64,000 bases of DNA from CADEDV01 sp964596345 (GCA_964596345.1 CAZQSZ010000007.1:186001-250000), one strand, 5' to 3'; positions 23,819 to 33,118 are shown, counted from the first letter of the stretch. Numbers and translations are program-made. The notes: a model not told the origin generated them from the letters alone.

Positions 23819-24853
23819 ATGAAGAAATTTTTCCAGCGATTAACGAATTGGGAGTTGTGGAATTTTTATGTACTCTATTTCCCTATCAGCTTTGTTTGGT
23901 TCTGGTATTGCCTGCGCAGCGGTTCCTTCTGGTTTTTCAGTTCTTCTAATCCTACCATCACTTTTGGTGGTTTTGAAGGCGAAGGTAAAAAGGAAATGTA
24001 TGACCAGTTGCCGCAGCACCTGGTGCCTAAAACCATTTATATTTTGCATGACCTGCCTTTTGAAGAGGTCCGGAAAAAGATAAAAGAGGCGGATTTTACG
24101 TTCCCCTTTATTGTAAAGCCGGATGTGGGTATGAAAGGCATTCTGTTCCGGAAGATCGATAATGAAGAACAACTGCTGAAGTACCATGAAAGGATACCGG
24201 TGGAATACATTGTGCAGGACCTGGTTGAGCTGCCGGTGGAAGTCAGTGTGTTCTATTACCGTCACCCGGCAGCGCAGAAAGGAAAAGTAAGTGGATTTAT
24301 TGATAAAGAATTACTGCAGGTAAAGGGTGACGGTCAATCCACTTTAAAAGAGCTGGTGGCAATACATCCAAGAGCTAAGTTCCGCATGGAAGAAATGGAA
24401 CACCGTCATGGTCACCGGTTTGACCGGGTGATCCCCGCCGGTGAAATATTTTATTTGTCCTACGCCGGTAATCATAACCGGGGAGCTCATTTCACCAACC
24501 TGCATAACGAGATCAATGAAAAAATGCACCAGGTCTTTGATGAGCTGAGTCACCAGACACAATTCTTTTACGGACGTTACGATATCAAAACCACCTCCAT
24601 TGATGACCTGAAAGAGGGAAAGAATTTTTCGATCCTTGAATTCAATGGTTGCGGTGCAGAGCCAAACCATATCTACGATTGTAATATGAGTTTGTGGAAA
24701 GCTTATGGGGTTATCCTGGAGCACTGGAAAGCCTTGTATAAGATCAGCCGCCATAATCATGAGAACGGAACCCCTTACTGGTCTTTTATGAAAGGCTGGA
24801 ATTTCCTGAAAGAATCAAGCCGGCATTTTAAGATGCTGGAGAAATATGATTGA
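23819..24853 (+). CDS. ATP-grasp domain membrane-anchored protein
   Basis: 344 aa from the ATG at 23819; a GTG 39 bp upstream would add 13 residues and is less likely. A hydrophobic segment near 12-40 suggests a membrane anchor. The rest looks like an ATP-grasp enzyme: FPFIVKPDVGMKGILFRKI (lysine/glycine-rich nucleotide loop), then VQDLVELPVEVSVFYYRHP, and SILEFNGCGAEPNHIYD as the metal-binding end. Similar proteins are annotated as D-alanine-D-alanine ligase-like, but the substrate is unknown. Divergent from the Fe-S gene by 89 bp. Confidence 0.75.
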   Translation: MKKFFQRLTNWELWNFYVLYFPISFVWFWYCLRSGSFWFFSSSNPTITFGGFEGEGKKEMYDQLPQHLVPKTIYILHDLPFEEVRKKIKEADFTFPFIVKPDVGMKGILFRKIDNEEQLLKYHERIPVEYIVQDLVELPVEVSVFYYRHPAAQKGKVSGFIDKELLQVKGDGQSTLKELVAIHPRAKFRMEEMEHRHGHRFDRVIPAGEIFYLSYAGNHNRGAHFTNLHNEINEKMHQVFDELSHQTQFFYGRYDIKTTSIDDLKEGKNFSILEFNGCGAEPNHIYDCNMSLWKAYGVILEHWKALYKISRHNHENGTPYWSFMKGWNFLKESSRHFKMLEKYD

Positions 24854-24861
24854 GTAACTAC

Positions 24862-24985
24862 GAGGTCAGCAGTATGAAGTACGAACGCTCCTGGTTGTGC
24901 AGTCATTTCAGGAAAGAAAATTTCCTGTAGCCGGCGAGTTTTTCCTCTTTAGGTACTTCCTACTTCTAACTTCGTACTTTTGAGC
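24862..24985. repeat. Degenerate TACGAAGTAC-type repeat between ATP-grasp and LysE genes
   Basis: Inverted arms contain AGTATGAAGTACGAA and TTCTAACTTCGTACTT around a 6-bp internal stem AGGAAA/TTTCCT. This is the same motif family as the one at 15690-15722 in lptE. It fills the whole intergenic spacer. Confidence 0.6.
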
Positions 24986-24986
24986 T

Positions 24987-25697
24987 ATGCATCCCCTTGT
25001 TAAAATTTTCTTCACCGGCATGCTGGTCAGTTTCCTGGGTTCGCTGCCATTGGGAACGCTCAATATTGCAGCCATGCAGATCGCTGTATCTGACGGTGTG
25101 ACCGGAGCTTTGTTGTTTTCGGCCGGGTCGTTATTGGTGGAGATTATCTATGTCCGCATTTCATTGGTGGCCATGGACTGGATCAGGAAGCAGGAGAGGA
25201 TCTTCAGGATACTGGAATGGGTGACCTTATTAGTTGTGGTGGCTCTGGCCGCTTCGAGCTTTTATGCAGCCCTGCATCCTTCGGTAGAAAAAAATATAGT
25301 GCTCAGCAGTTCACTACCCTCTTTTTTTCTTGGCGTGGTCATGAGTGCCATTAACCCGGTACAGATCCCGTTCTGGTTTGGCTGGAGTACAGTATTGTTC
25401 ACGAAGAAAGTCTTATTGCCCAGGCAGGATCATTATAATACCTATATTATTGGTATCGGGCTGGGAACTTTTATTGGCAACTGTCTCTTTATTTTCGGTG
25501 GCCGCCTCATAGCAGGAAGTATCAATAATAACCAGCATATCCTGAACTGGGTGATCGGTGGCATTTTTGCATTAACTGCATTGATACAGCTCTGGAAAAT
25601 ATGGCGCAAGAAGGATGCTGTTCACCAGTTGGAACACCCGGAAGAAGTAACAGAAAGAATAGAAGGGCAGCTGGAAAAGATCAAGCACATCGATTAA
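24987..25697 (+). CDS. LysE/RhtB family exporter
   Basis: 236 aa, about six hydrophobic helices. The N-terminal LysE signature is visible: FLGSLPLGTLNIAAMQIAVSD (Pro-Gly motif in the first helix), then VMSAINPVQIPFWFGWSTVLF in the middle. Such proteins export amino acids or related compounds; the substrate is unknown. Followed 15 bp later by a DinB-fold gene. Confidence 0.85.
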   Translation: MHPLVKIFFTGMLVSFLGSLPLGTLNIAAMQIAVSDGVTGALLFSAGSLLVEIIYVRISLVAMDWIRKQERIFRILEWVTLLVVVALAASSFYAALHPSVEKNIVLSSSLPSFFLGVVMSAINPVQIPFWFGWSTVLFTKKVLLPRQDHYNTYIIGIGLGTFIGNCLFIFGGRLIAGSINNNQHILNWVIGGIFALTALIQLWKIWRKKDAVHQLEHPEEVTERIEGQLEKIKHID

Positions 25698-25712
25698 TAA
25701 AACTTTTACTAT

Positions 25713-26210
25713 ATGTCAGTCAGCAGCGCATTCATTGGAGAGTTAAAACATGAAGCAGCACTCACACGAAAGTTATTGGAAAGAGTTCCACTGGAACAGA
25801 AAGACTGGAAGCCGCACGAAAAATCAATGACGCTGGGAAGGCTGGCCACCCATATTGCAGAAACGCTTCACTGGATCACTGTTATACTGGGAGCCGATGA
25901 ATTTGATTTTGCCGCCAATCCATCACCGAAAAGACATGTGGCCGCTGATACAGCTGAGTTACTGTCGATTCTTGATAACAACCTGGACAAGGCCATTGAG
26001 GCGTTGTCTGCCGCAACGGATGAAGACTTTAATAAACTGTGGACCATCAAAAGGGGAGAACAGGTGATCATGAGCAGCCCGAAGAAAGTGGCTGTCCGTG
26101 GATGGGGTTTCAGTCACCAGTTTCATCACAGGGGCCAGCTATCGGTTTACCTGCGGTTGCTGGATATACCTGTTCCGGGCATGTATGGACCCAGTGCAGA
26201 TGAAAGATAA
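25713..26210 (+). CDS. DinB-fold metal-dependent protein
   Basis: 165 aa four-helix protein of the DinB/YfiT superfamily. A metal-binding His triad is plausible: H in RLATHIAE (near 47), and HQFHHRGQ near 130-137. These proteins are often thiol-dependent transferases or resistance factors, but the specific role is unknown. Possibly cotranscribed with lysE. Confidence 0.85.
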   Translation: MSVSSAFIGELKHEAALTRKLLERVPLEQKDWKPHEKSMTLGRLATHIAETLHWITVILGADEFDFAANPSPKRHVAADTAELLSILDNNLDKAIEALSAATDEDFNKLWTIKRGEQVIMSSPKKVAVRGWGFSHQFHHRGQLSVYLRLLDIPVPGMYGPSADER

Positions 26211-26215
26211 AAAAT

Positions 26216-26740
26216 TTAAAACCGGTATCCGGCGGACAAGGAAGGAACAAAACGTTTACCCACATCTTCATCGAGGGAATTGAAGCCACGGCTGAATTCA
26301 ACAGTATAGCCAAATCCCAGGGAAGGGGCGGCAAAAATATGTTTGGCAAAAACAAAATGATAGCCCAGTTCAGCAACCGGGGTGATAAAAAGACTATTCT
26401 CTCTTGATTTGCCTTCAAAATTTTCAAACGAAAACATCAGCCTGGCCCCGGCAAAAGGGCTTTGGCCATTCACATTATTGCTAAAAGCATAACGATAACC
26501 GGCATAGATACCAAAGCCGGTGGAAACAGAATAGGCTTTTTTAGAGGCCAGCTGGTAAGTGATCCCTACGCTGAAACTGTTTTTGGCAGTAAAGGTTTCG
26601 CCCCGTACTGCGGCTTTACTGCTGTTGAAACCACGGCCCAGGAATTTCATGTATTCGCCGCCGAGTTCAAAGGGGCGTTGGGCATGATTGGTAAAGCAAG
26701 CTATAAACAGGACCAATATGGCTATTTTAAATTTCAGCAT
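26216..26740 (-). CDS. secreted beta-strand-rich protein, possible outer-membrane barrel
   Basis: 174 aa with a signal peptide (about 1-20, ending NHAQ) followed by alternating strands rich in Tyr, Phe and Gly (SVGITYQLASKKAYSVSTGF, ELGYHFVFAKHIF) and a terminal AGYRF. It looks like an 8-stranded small outer-membrane protein. Converges with the DinB gene with a 5-bp gap. Confidence 0.7.
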   Translation of the reverse strand: MLKFKIAILVLFIACFTNHAQRPFELGGEYMKFLGRGFNSSKAAVRGETFTAKNSFSVGITYQLASKKAYSVSTGFGIYAGYRYAFSNNVNGQSPFAGARLMFSFENFEGKSRENSLFITPVAELGYHFVFAKHIFAAPSLGFGYTVEFSRGFNSLDEDVGKRFVPSLSAGYRF

Positions 26741-26788
26741 TGTGCATAAAACGTATAAACCTCTAAAATATTTTATCGTTGTTGATCA

Positions 26789-27118
26789 CTAATCAACAAT
26801 AAAAAGGGTGCACCCGGAAATTGTAGAACTGCGGTGAGGCTCATTATTATCTCCTACGAGATAGCACATACCACTGCTGAGTTTAAATATCCGGCCATCG
26901 GCCAGTTCGGTTTCCATTTCACCCTCTATACAAAAAAGCACATGCCCTTTGCTGCACCAATGATCGGCTTTATAACCCCGGGAATATTCCACCAGCCTCA
27001 CCCTGATATCATTTAGCATCTGCATCTGCCAATAAGCTATGCCAGTTTCACCTTTGTGTTCTGTTTTAGGTATGGATGACCAGCTAAGTGTTGTAAAAGG
27101 AAAAGAAGCAATATTCAT
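26789..27118 (-). CDS. DHCW-motif cupin fold protein
   Basis: 109-aa single cupin domain. The signature YKADHWCSKGHVLFCIEGEM (about 49-68) plus the second cupin box SSGMCYLVGDNNEPHRSS (about 81-98) fit the DHCW cupin family. Substrate unknown. It lies 4 bp upstream of a lipoprotein-like gene on the same strand. Confidence 0.88.
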   Translation of the reverse strand: MNIASFPFTTLSWSSIPKTEHKGETGIAYWQMQMLNDIRVRLVEYSRGYKADHWCSKGHVLFCIEGEMETELADGRIFKLSSGMCYLVGDNNEPHRSSTISGCTLFIVD

Positions 27119-27122
27119 TTGT

Positions 27123-27848
27123 TTATTTTATCCAATGAACCGAAGATTGTCCCGGCTTGTCAAAATTATCTTCCATGATCAGCTTGTTGTGTTCATATAA
27201 TCTGACCCAGTCAATCTTTCCTCCGCCTTTAAAGTGCAGGTATATTTTTTGAAGGGTTCCTAATGTCTTCTTCCCGGGTATGGTCTTTTTTACAACCCCA
27301 TCTTTTGAGAAGCTCATTCCTTTGTCTGAAATATCAATGGCATAGACAGCCCATTCAGACGGATCATTCACCAGTTCAGGGACATTATTCAATTGGATGT
27401 CGCCGTAACGGAATAAGAAATAGGGAGGCCGGTTCACTGTAATGCAGTTAATGGAAGCGGTATCTTTTTCCCCCTGTAAAGAAGCACCCATATCCGATTC
27501 ATACATCCCTAATGATAAATTACTTTTACAATACCATTCCAGTCTTGTGTTTTCAGCAGGTATTTTTTTATCACAGGGTATCGCTAATTCAATACCTGTC
27601 CAGTAACGGTAATAACTGGTGAAGCGTTGTTCTAATTCAGCATGACCTCCGCCAATGAATATTTTTTCAGGAAGAATATAAAAATTCTTATCGTCGGGAA
27701 TATCTTCTATATATACATAGTTGGTCCAGCTGCTTGTGTTGCAGCCAGGTACTGTATTATTTACCGGTTTATTACAGGATCTGAAATTCAACCCGGCGGC
27801 GGAAAGTACTGCTAATACCGGGATGCCTAAGGCGTAAGCGATTTTCAT
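27123..27848 (-). CDS. putative lipoprotein with lectin-like beta-sandwich
   Basis: 241 aa. The N-terminal signal ends in FRSC, a possible lipobox with Cys25. The C-terminal part (IYLHFKGGGKIDWVRLYEHN and EDNFD) resembles a concanavalin/LamG-type or DUF1080-like beta-sandwich seen in sugar-binding proteins. No catalytic residues identified. Next to the cupin gene. Confidence 0.65.
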   Translation of the reverse strand: MKIAYALGIPVLAVLSAAGLNFRSCNKPVNNTVPGCNTSSWTNYVYIEDIPDDKNFYILPEKIFIGGGHAELEQRFTSYYRYWTGIELAIPCDKKIPAENTRLEWYCKSNLSLGMYESDMGASLQGEKDTASINCITVNRPPYFLFRYGDIQLNNVPELVNDPSEWAVYAIDISDKGMSFSKDGVVKKTIPGKKTLGTLQKIYLHFKGGGKIDWVRLYEHNKLIMEDNFDKPGQSSVHWIK

Positions 27849-27872
27849 GTTGCTTGCTATTATGCGAACGGG

Positions 27873-29204
27873 TTATCCTAATTCCTCCACCCATTTATCT
27901 CTTTCATCCGGACTGAATTTCCAGGGGGCAAAATTATTTTCCACGTTGCTGAACATGGTAGTCCATTCCTGGGGCGAATTACTTTCTTCCATTACTAAAT
28001 GACGGCGGAGCTGGATAATAATATCCAGCGGGCTGATACTGACCGGGCATTCCTGCACACAGGCATTACAGGTGGTGCAGGCCCTGAGTTCCTCTACAGT
28101 AATATAATTATGCAATAGTGATTTGCCATCTTCTTTGAATTCACCATTAGTCGTAATATTCTTCCCCACTTCTTCCATCCGGTCCCGGGTATCCATCATG
28201 ATCTTGCGGGGCGATAATAATTTCCCGGTGGTATTGGCAGGGCAGGCTGCCGAACAACGACCACATTCTGTGCAACTGTAGGCATCCATCAGATTCTTCC
28301 AGCTCAGGTCCATGATATCTTTGGCGCCGAATTTCTGAACGGTAGCTGATTCACCGCTGGGAGCCAGCTCCGGTTGCATGGCATACAAGACTTCTTTCTG
28401 GATGGATTCCATGTTTTCCATTTTGCCCATCGGTTGTAACCGGGCAAAATAGGCATTCGGAAAAGCGAGGATGATATGCAAATGCTTGGAATAAGGAAGA
28501 TAATTCAGAAAGGCAAAAATACCGGCGATATGCAGCCACCAGGCCGTTCTTTCCAGGATCTCAAGTGCATGATTACTGGTGCCGCTGAGAACAGGATGCA
28601 GGTATTGCGAGATGATAAAATTTCCTGTAGGGTGAGCAGCATAATGTTCCACCCCTCTTGTTTGTAATAAGGTGTCGCTTGCATTGAGCAAAAGAAACAA
28701 GGACATTAAAACAATTTCAGTGACCAGGATATAATTCGCATCGCTCCGGGGCCAGCCATCCAGGTCTTTGCTGATAAACCGTTTCAGTTTGATCACATTC
28801 CTGCGGATCAAAAAGATAACACAGGCTACCAGTACCAGCAGGGCCAGTACTTCAAATGCATTGATGAGAAAAGTATAAAATCCGCCTAAGGGAGCGGCAA
28901 ATAAGCGGTGCTTGCCGGTGATACCATCCAGTACGATCTCGAGTACTTCAATATTGATAATAATAAAACCGGCGTATACAAAAAAATGCATCACTGCCAC
29001 CAACGGGTTACGAAACATTTTTTGTTGCCCGAAGGCGAGTAGCAGGAGATTTTTCCAGCGCTGAAGTTTATTATCACTCAGGTCTTCATCGCGGCCAAGC
29101 CGGATATTCCGGCTGATCTCTTTTACTTTTTTAGAAAAAAGCCAGATGGATACAGCACTGAGGAGGACGAACAAAATTTGTTGTGCAATTTGCATAGCAT
29201 TCAA
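27873..29204 (-). CDS. membrane-anchored (Fe-S) oxidoreductase, HdrC/GlpC-like
   Basis: 443 aa. N-terminal half has about five hydrophobic helices resembling a nitrate-reductase-gamma-like quinone-binding domain (positions about 8-26, 67-90, 110-132, 165-185, 220-250). The C-terminal half has two 4Fe-4S ferredoxin motifs: CTECGRCSAACPANT and CTTCNACVQECPVS. This is the typical partner of the CCG protein at 22950-23729. Reaction unknown; a quinone-linked dehydrogenase is likely. Confidence 0.85.
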   Translation of the reverse strand: MNAMQIAQQILFVLLSAVSIWLFSKKVKEISRNIRLGRDEDLSDNKLQRWKNLLLLAFGQQKMFRNPLVAVMHFFVYAGFIIINIEVLEIVLDGITGKHRLFAAPLGGFYTFLINAFEVLALLVLVACVIFLIRRNVIKLKRFISKDLDGWPRSDANYILVTEIVLMSLFLLLNASDTLLQTRGVEHYAAHPTGNFIISQYLHPVLSGTSNHALEILERTAWWLHIAGIFAFLNYLPYSKHLHIILAFPNAYFARLQPMGKMENMESIQKEVLYAMQPELAPSGESATVQKFGAKDIMDLSWKNLMDAYSCTECGRCSAACPANTTGKLLSPRKIMMDTRDRMEEVGKNITTNGEFKEDGKSLLHNYITVEELRACTTCNACVQECPVSISPLDIIIQLRRHLVMEESNSPQEWTTMFSNVENNFAPWKFSPDERDKWVEELG

Positions 29205-29273
29205 TTACAAGTGCTAATTTACGGGTTGTAGAGCAAACCCATCAAAGTTTACAGGTTAAAGACGGTATCAATC

Positions 29274-29774
29274 ATGCCTTCAACAAAAAAATATATACTG
29301 GACCAGGCGACCGCTGAAAAGAAAATGCGGAGAATGGCGCTGGAGATCATCGAAAATAATATTGATGAAACCGGGATCATCCTGGCAGGTGTACGGGAAA
29401 GCGGCACCGTGGTAGCCAGACATATGCAGGAACTTTTAGGCGAAATATCTCCTGTTAAAACTGAACTCATCAGCATAACGCTGGATAAAAGAGAGCCCAA
29501 GGAAGTGACCCTGAGTAAGGAGATGGATTTTACCAATAAAGTCATTATCCTCGTGGATGATGTGGCCAACAGCGGCAAAACTTTATTATATGCCCTGAAA
29601 CCATTCCTGGCTTTTCACCCGAAAAAAATTCAAATGCTGGTGCTCGTGGAGCGTAGCCATAATTCTTTCCCGGTACATCCTGACTATGTGGGGCTATCCG
29701 TTTCCACCACCTTGCAGGAACATATTTACGTGGAAGTGGAAGATGGTAAGATAGCAGGTACTTACCTGCAATAA
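29274..29774 (+). CDS. PRTase-fold phosphoribosyltransferase (PyrR-like)
   Basis: 166 aa. The PRPP-binding motif VIILVDDVANSGKT (about 90-103) and the GILAGVRESGTV-type loop (about 34-46) mark a type I phosphoribosyltransferase, most like PyrR/uracil-PRTase-related proteins. An attenuator role in pyrimidine operons is known for PyrR, but no such leader is seen nearby. Divergent from the Fe-S gene. Confidence 0.82.
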   Translation: MPSTKKYILDQATAEKKMRRMALEIIENNIDETGIILAGVRESGTVVARHMQELLGEISPVKTELISITLDKREPKEVTLSKEMDFTNKVIILVDDVANSGKTLLYALKPFLAFHPKKIQMLVLVERSHNSFPVHPDYVGLSVSTTLQEHIYVEVEDGKIAGTYLQ

Positions 29775-29777
29775 CTA

Positions 29778-30185
29778 TTAGTCCGTCAGCACAACACTCA
29801 CATCTTTGGAAACCTGGTAAGAATACCGGTCAGTAGTTATTATCCTGACAACAGCATTGGTGGCTGAGCTGATACCTGCCACAGTCCAACTAAAATTAAA
29901 ATCGAAATAGGTAGGTGAGCTGAGGGATATATTTTGCTGGTACATAACAGTAGCAGATGAGGCATTCCTTATCTCCACTTTTACCGATGCTATCCCGTCA
30001 TTATCTGTCACATTCCCTTTTACCTGTAATGCAGTTCCATTAAGGAAAGTTGCACCTGCTGACGGCGTGGTATATTGAATAACAGCCGCCGTATCAGCAG
30101 GCGGAGGAGTACTGCCTTTATCACCACAGTGTGTACCTGAAATTGAAAAAAAAGCAAACAGGAGTAAATAATGTAAACGCCGCAT
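29778..30185 (-). CDS. small lipoprotein with Ig-like domain
   Basis: 135 aa from the ATG at 30185 (TTG 6 bp earlier rejected). The lipobox ISGTHC gives Cys20. The mature part is one beta-sandwich unit (TPSAGATFLNGTALQVKGNV followed by DGIASVKVEI), like Ig/cadherin-like domains. It is likely surface or periplasmic. Follows the DUF2279 gene by 12 bp. Confidence 0.72.
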   Translation of the reverse strand: MRRLHYLLLFAFFSISGTHCGDKGSTPPPADTAAVIQYTTPSAGATFLNGTALQVKGNVTDNDGIASVKVEIRNASSATVMYQQNISLSSPTYFDFNFSWTVAGISSATNAVVRIITTDRYSYQVSKDVSVVLTD

Positions 30186-30197
30186 GAGCAATTTTTT

Positions 30198-31286
30198 TTA
30201 AAAATACAGAAAATTTCCTTTGAATTTGCCATTCGAAAATTGGAGTGCGGGAGCCGGGAATTTGAAGGCACTTAAAAAAGTGAGCAGGAATTTTATTCCC
30301 TTTTTATTGGTTTTGATCTTTGTGAGATCAATATCAGGTGCCAGATACCATTGCCGGTAACGTTTTATATCCGGCCGGTTGAAAATGATAGTGCCATTAT
30401 CGTCCTTGCCAATATTTTCCCTGCCGCCAAACATACCTTCTGCACCATAGCCAACGGCGATGGACAACCAGCCCGGTACTTTGGCTTTCGGAAAGAAGGA
30501 TTTGATATTGGCACTGGCCCAGTAGGTTTGGCTGTTATAATCTTTCAGCAAACGTTCGGCGGTACTTTTACCAAACAGCGAATTACTCCTGCTGTTCAGC
30601 TCCGGGTCATCGTAATTCTTCCGGTGAAAAGAAAATTTTAGTTTGATACGCTGATCATCCCAGGCCAGTTCCTGCGCCACAAGCAAACCGCTGCCCAGCA
30701 TATTGGCTGTAAAATCGGTCCAGCTCCAGCCCCAGCCTTCGCTAAAACCATCCAGTACTTCAATAACGGTTTGGTAAGCTGCCCCGCTCATGCCGCCGAT
30801 CCAGATTCTTTTTTTGCGGTCAATTCCCGTCCAGCGCCATAGTTCCATGCTGAAGCGGCTTTCAATATAAGCACTGTATAAGTGACCGGCCTTATCTACT
30901 TGTTTCCATTCGGGGAAATCATTGAAACTGTGAAAGCCTGTTTGCGGGTAGTTTTTATACCAGGCGGAATAGAGTGCCACCATGGTGCCGCCGTAGCCAA
31001 TGATATTACCGGCTGCAACAAGGCGTATTCTTTTTTTCTTTTGCTCCGGGGTAAGACTGTAATAATTGTACTCAGCAGGTGGAATGATAGCAGAAACAGG
31101 ACGGACAGTTGCTGGTTGCTGAACAATGCTGTCTGTTTGCGCCTTTTTAACTGGAACTAATGTATCGGCCTGTGCTAAAACAAATACGGGAAACAAGAAC
31201 AAAACTATCAACAGGCCCGGCAGCGAACGGGACGATGAAGTGTGTGACACAAGGGACGATGATAGTAGTGCTGCTGCTGGCCTCAT
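30198..31286 (-). CDS. DUF2279 family protein
   Basis: 362 aa with a signal sequence near 22-40 (LLIVLFLFPVFVLAQA). The DUF2279 core is visible: DKAGHLYSAYIESRF, IGGMSGAAYQTVIEVLDGFS and GWGWSWTDFTANMLGSG (about 130-200). Function unknown; related to YfiM. The N-terminal extension (MRPAAALLSSSLVSHTSSSR) is Ser-rich and its DNA (31229-31262) contains a direct repeat GGGACGATGA, so it may be repeat-derived. Confidence 0.85.
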   Translation of the reverse strand: MRPAAALLSSSLVSHTSSSRSLPGLLIVLFLFPVFVLAQADTLVPVKKAQTDSIVQQPATVRPVSAIIPPAEYNYYSLTPEQKKKRIRLVAAGNIIGYGGTMVALYSAWYKNYPQTGFHSFNDFPEWKQVDKAGHLYSAYIESRFSMELWRWTGIDRKKRIWIGGMSGAAYQTVIEVLDGFSEGWGWSWTDFTANMLGSGLLVAQELAWDDQRIKLKFSFHRKNYDDPELNSRSNSLFGKSTAERLLKDYNSQTYWASANIKSFFPKAKVPGWLSIAVGYGAEGMFGGRENIGKDDNGTIIFNRPDIKRYRQWYLAPDIDLTKIKTNKKGIKFLLTFLSAFKFPAPALQFSNGKFKGNFLYF

Positions 31287-31297
31287 AATTAATTAAA

Positions 31298-31332
31298 CAA
31301 ATTTACGTTTATCGTTTGTTTTCGGTTTCAAA
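31298..31332 (-). promoter_or_regulatory. candidate promoter for the DUF2279 gene
   Basis: On the minus strand TTTG at 31332-31329 and TAAATTTG at 31305-31298 are separated by 23 nt, and the start codon is 11 bp downstream. This fits the Bacteroidota TTTG ... TAnnTTTG promoter, with a slightly long spacer. Confidence 0.45.
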
Positions 31333-31386
31333 TAATAAAATTCAATAACTTCATTGCTCTTATTAAAAACAATAAATACCTGATAT

Positions 31387-33111
31387 ATGGACGCTGCAAT
31401 CCAGGCAAAGATCGACGCATGGCTCAATGGAAATTTTGATGCTGCCACCAAAGAAGAAATAAAAAAACTGCAGTCAGAAAACCCGGTTGAACTGGCGGAT
31501 GCTTTTTACCGGAACCTTGAATTTGGTACCGGCGGTCTCCGCGGCCTGATGGGTGTGGGCACCAACCGGATGAATAAATACACGGTGGGGATGGCCACCC
31601 AAGGCTATGCCAATTACCTGAAACAAAGTTTTCCCGGCGAAGAAGTGAGTGTGGCCATTGCTCATGATTGCCGTAATAACAGCCGGTTCTTTGCAGAAAC
31701 AACAGCGAATGTGTTTGCTGCTAATGGTATCAAGGTTTACCTGTATGAGGAACTACGGCCGACTCCTAACCTTTCTTTCGCCATCCGGCATTTAAAATGC
31801 AAGGGCGGTGTGGTGTGCACAGCTTCGCATAACCCGAAGGAGTATAATGGATACAAAGCTTATTGGGATGATGGTTCGCAGCTGGTGCCGCCGCATGATA
31901 AGAACGTCATTAAAGAAGTGGATAAAATACTGTCTGTAGATGATGTGAAATGGAGCGGGGGAGAAGCCAATATAGTACTGATCGGCAAAGCAATTGACGA
32001 AGTGTATTTTGATATGGTGAAGGGGTTGAGTATCTACCCGGATGTAATTGCCAAACATAAAAACCTCGGTATCGTTTATACCTCTATTCACGGTTCAGGC
32101 ATCACCATGGTGCCCGAAGTGCTGAAGCGGTTTGGATTTACCAATGTACATATTGTGAAAGAACAGGCAGTGCCCGATGGCAATTTTCCGACGGTGGTCT
32201 ATCCCAACCCCGAAGAAAGTGAAGCGATGAGCCTGGGATTGAAATTAGCCGAACAACTGGATGCAGATATTTTATGCGGCACCGACCCGGATGCAGACAG
32301 GCTGGCCATTGGTGTAAAAGATACGGATGGGAAATGGGTGTTGATGAATGGCAACCAGACCGCCGTGCTGGCCTTTAACTACCTGATGGAAGCCAGGAAA
32401 GCAAAAGGCATTGCACAACCCAACGATATGGTGGTGACCACGATCGTAACCACACCCATGATCGATGCGATTGCTGCGGGCAACAGTGTGGCCTGCTACC
32501 GGGTGCTGACGGGTTTTAAATGGATCGCTGAAATGATCCGCCAGAAAACAGGAAAGGAAAATTATATCATCGGGGGTGAAGAAAGCTTTGGCCTGATGAT
32601 CGGTGATAAGGTAAGGGATAAGGATGGGGTGAGTGCGGTGGCATTATTGTGCGAGATGGCGGCGTATGAAAAAGACAAGGGCCGCAGCCTCTATGAAAAA
32701 ATGATCGACCTCTATGTGCAGTATGGTTTTTATAAGGAACACCTGATCTCTATCACCAAGAAAGGAATGGATGGCCAGCAGCAGATCGCAGCGATGATGG
32801 AAAGTTATCGTAATAACCCACCGAAGACGATCAATGGTACTGCGGTGGTGAAATTGCTGGATTATGAATTGCAGAAAGGAACCAACCCGCAGACCGGTGA
32901 GCAGTGGACCATTGAACTGCCGAAATCCAATGTATTGCAGTTTATCCTGGCTGATGGCAGCAGTATTTCGGCGAGACCAAGTGGTACTGAACCCAAGATC
33001 AAATTCTACTTTAGTGTGAATACAAAGCTGAACAGTGCAGCGGAGTTTGAAAAGGTGAATAAGGAGCTGGATGAGAAGATAAAGGCAATAATACAGGATA
33101 TGAAATTGTAA
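31387..33111 (+). CDS. alpha-D-phosphohexomutase (phosphoglucomutase/phosphomannomutase)
   Basis: 574 aa, normal for the long bacterial PGM group. Catalytic phosphoserine S147 in TASHNPKEYNGYKAYW, metal loop GTDPDADRL, sugar loop GGEESFGLMIGD and phosphate loop RPSGTEPKIKFYF are all present. Interconverts hexose-1- and -6-phosphates. Followed by a lipoprotein gene at 8 bp. Confidence 0.95.
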   Translation: MDAAIQAKIDAWLNGNFDAATKEEIKKLQSENPVELADAFYRNLEFGTGGLRGLMGVGTNRMNKYTVGMATQGYANYLKQSFPGEEVSVAIAHDCRNNSRFFAETTANVFAANGIKVYLYEELRPTPNLSFAIRHLKCKGGVVCTASHNPKEYNGYKAYWDDGSQLVPPHDKNVIKEVDKILSVDDVKWSGGEANIVLIGKAIDEVYFDMVKGLSIYPDVIAKHKNLGIVYTSIHGSGITMVPEVLKRFGFTNVHIVKEQAVPDGNFPTVVYPNPEESEAMSLGLKLAEQLDADILCGTDPDADRLAIGVKDTDGKWVLMNGNQTAVLAFNYLMEARKAKGIAQPNDMVVTTIVTTPMIDAIAAGNSVACYRVLTGFKWIAEMIRQKTGKENYIIGGEESFGLMIGDKVRDKDGVSAVALLCEMAAYEKDKGRSLYEKMIDLYVQYGFYKEHLISITKKGMDGQQQIAAMMESYRNNPPKTINGTAVVKLLDYELQKGTNPQTGEQWTIELPKSNVLQFILADGSSISARPSGTEPKIKFYFSVNTKLNSAAEFEKVNKELDEKIKAIIQDMKL

Positions 33112-33118
33112 CAATAAA

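Noticed and set aside
29274..29774. Pyrimidine attenuator control by the PyrR-like protein
   Set aside because: No terminator/antiterminator leader is visible before the pyrimidine genes, and the gene is more than 20 kb from them.
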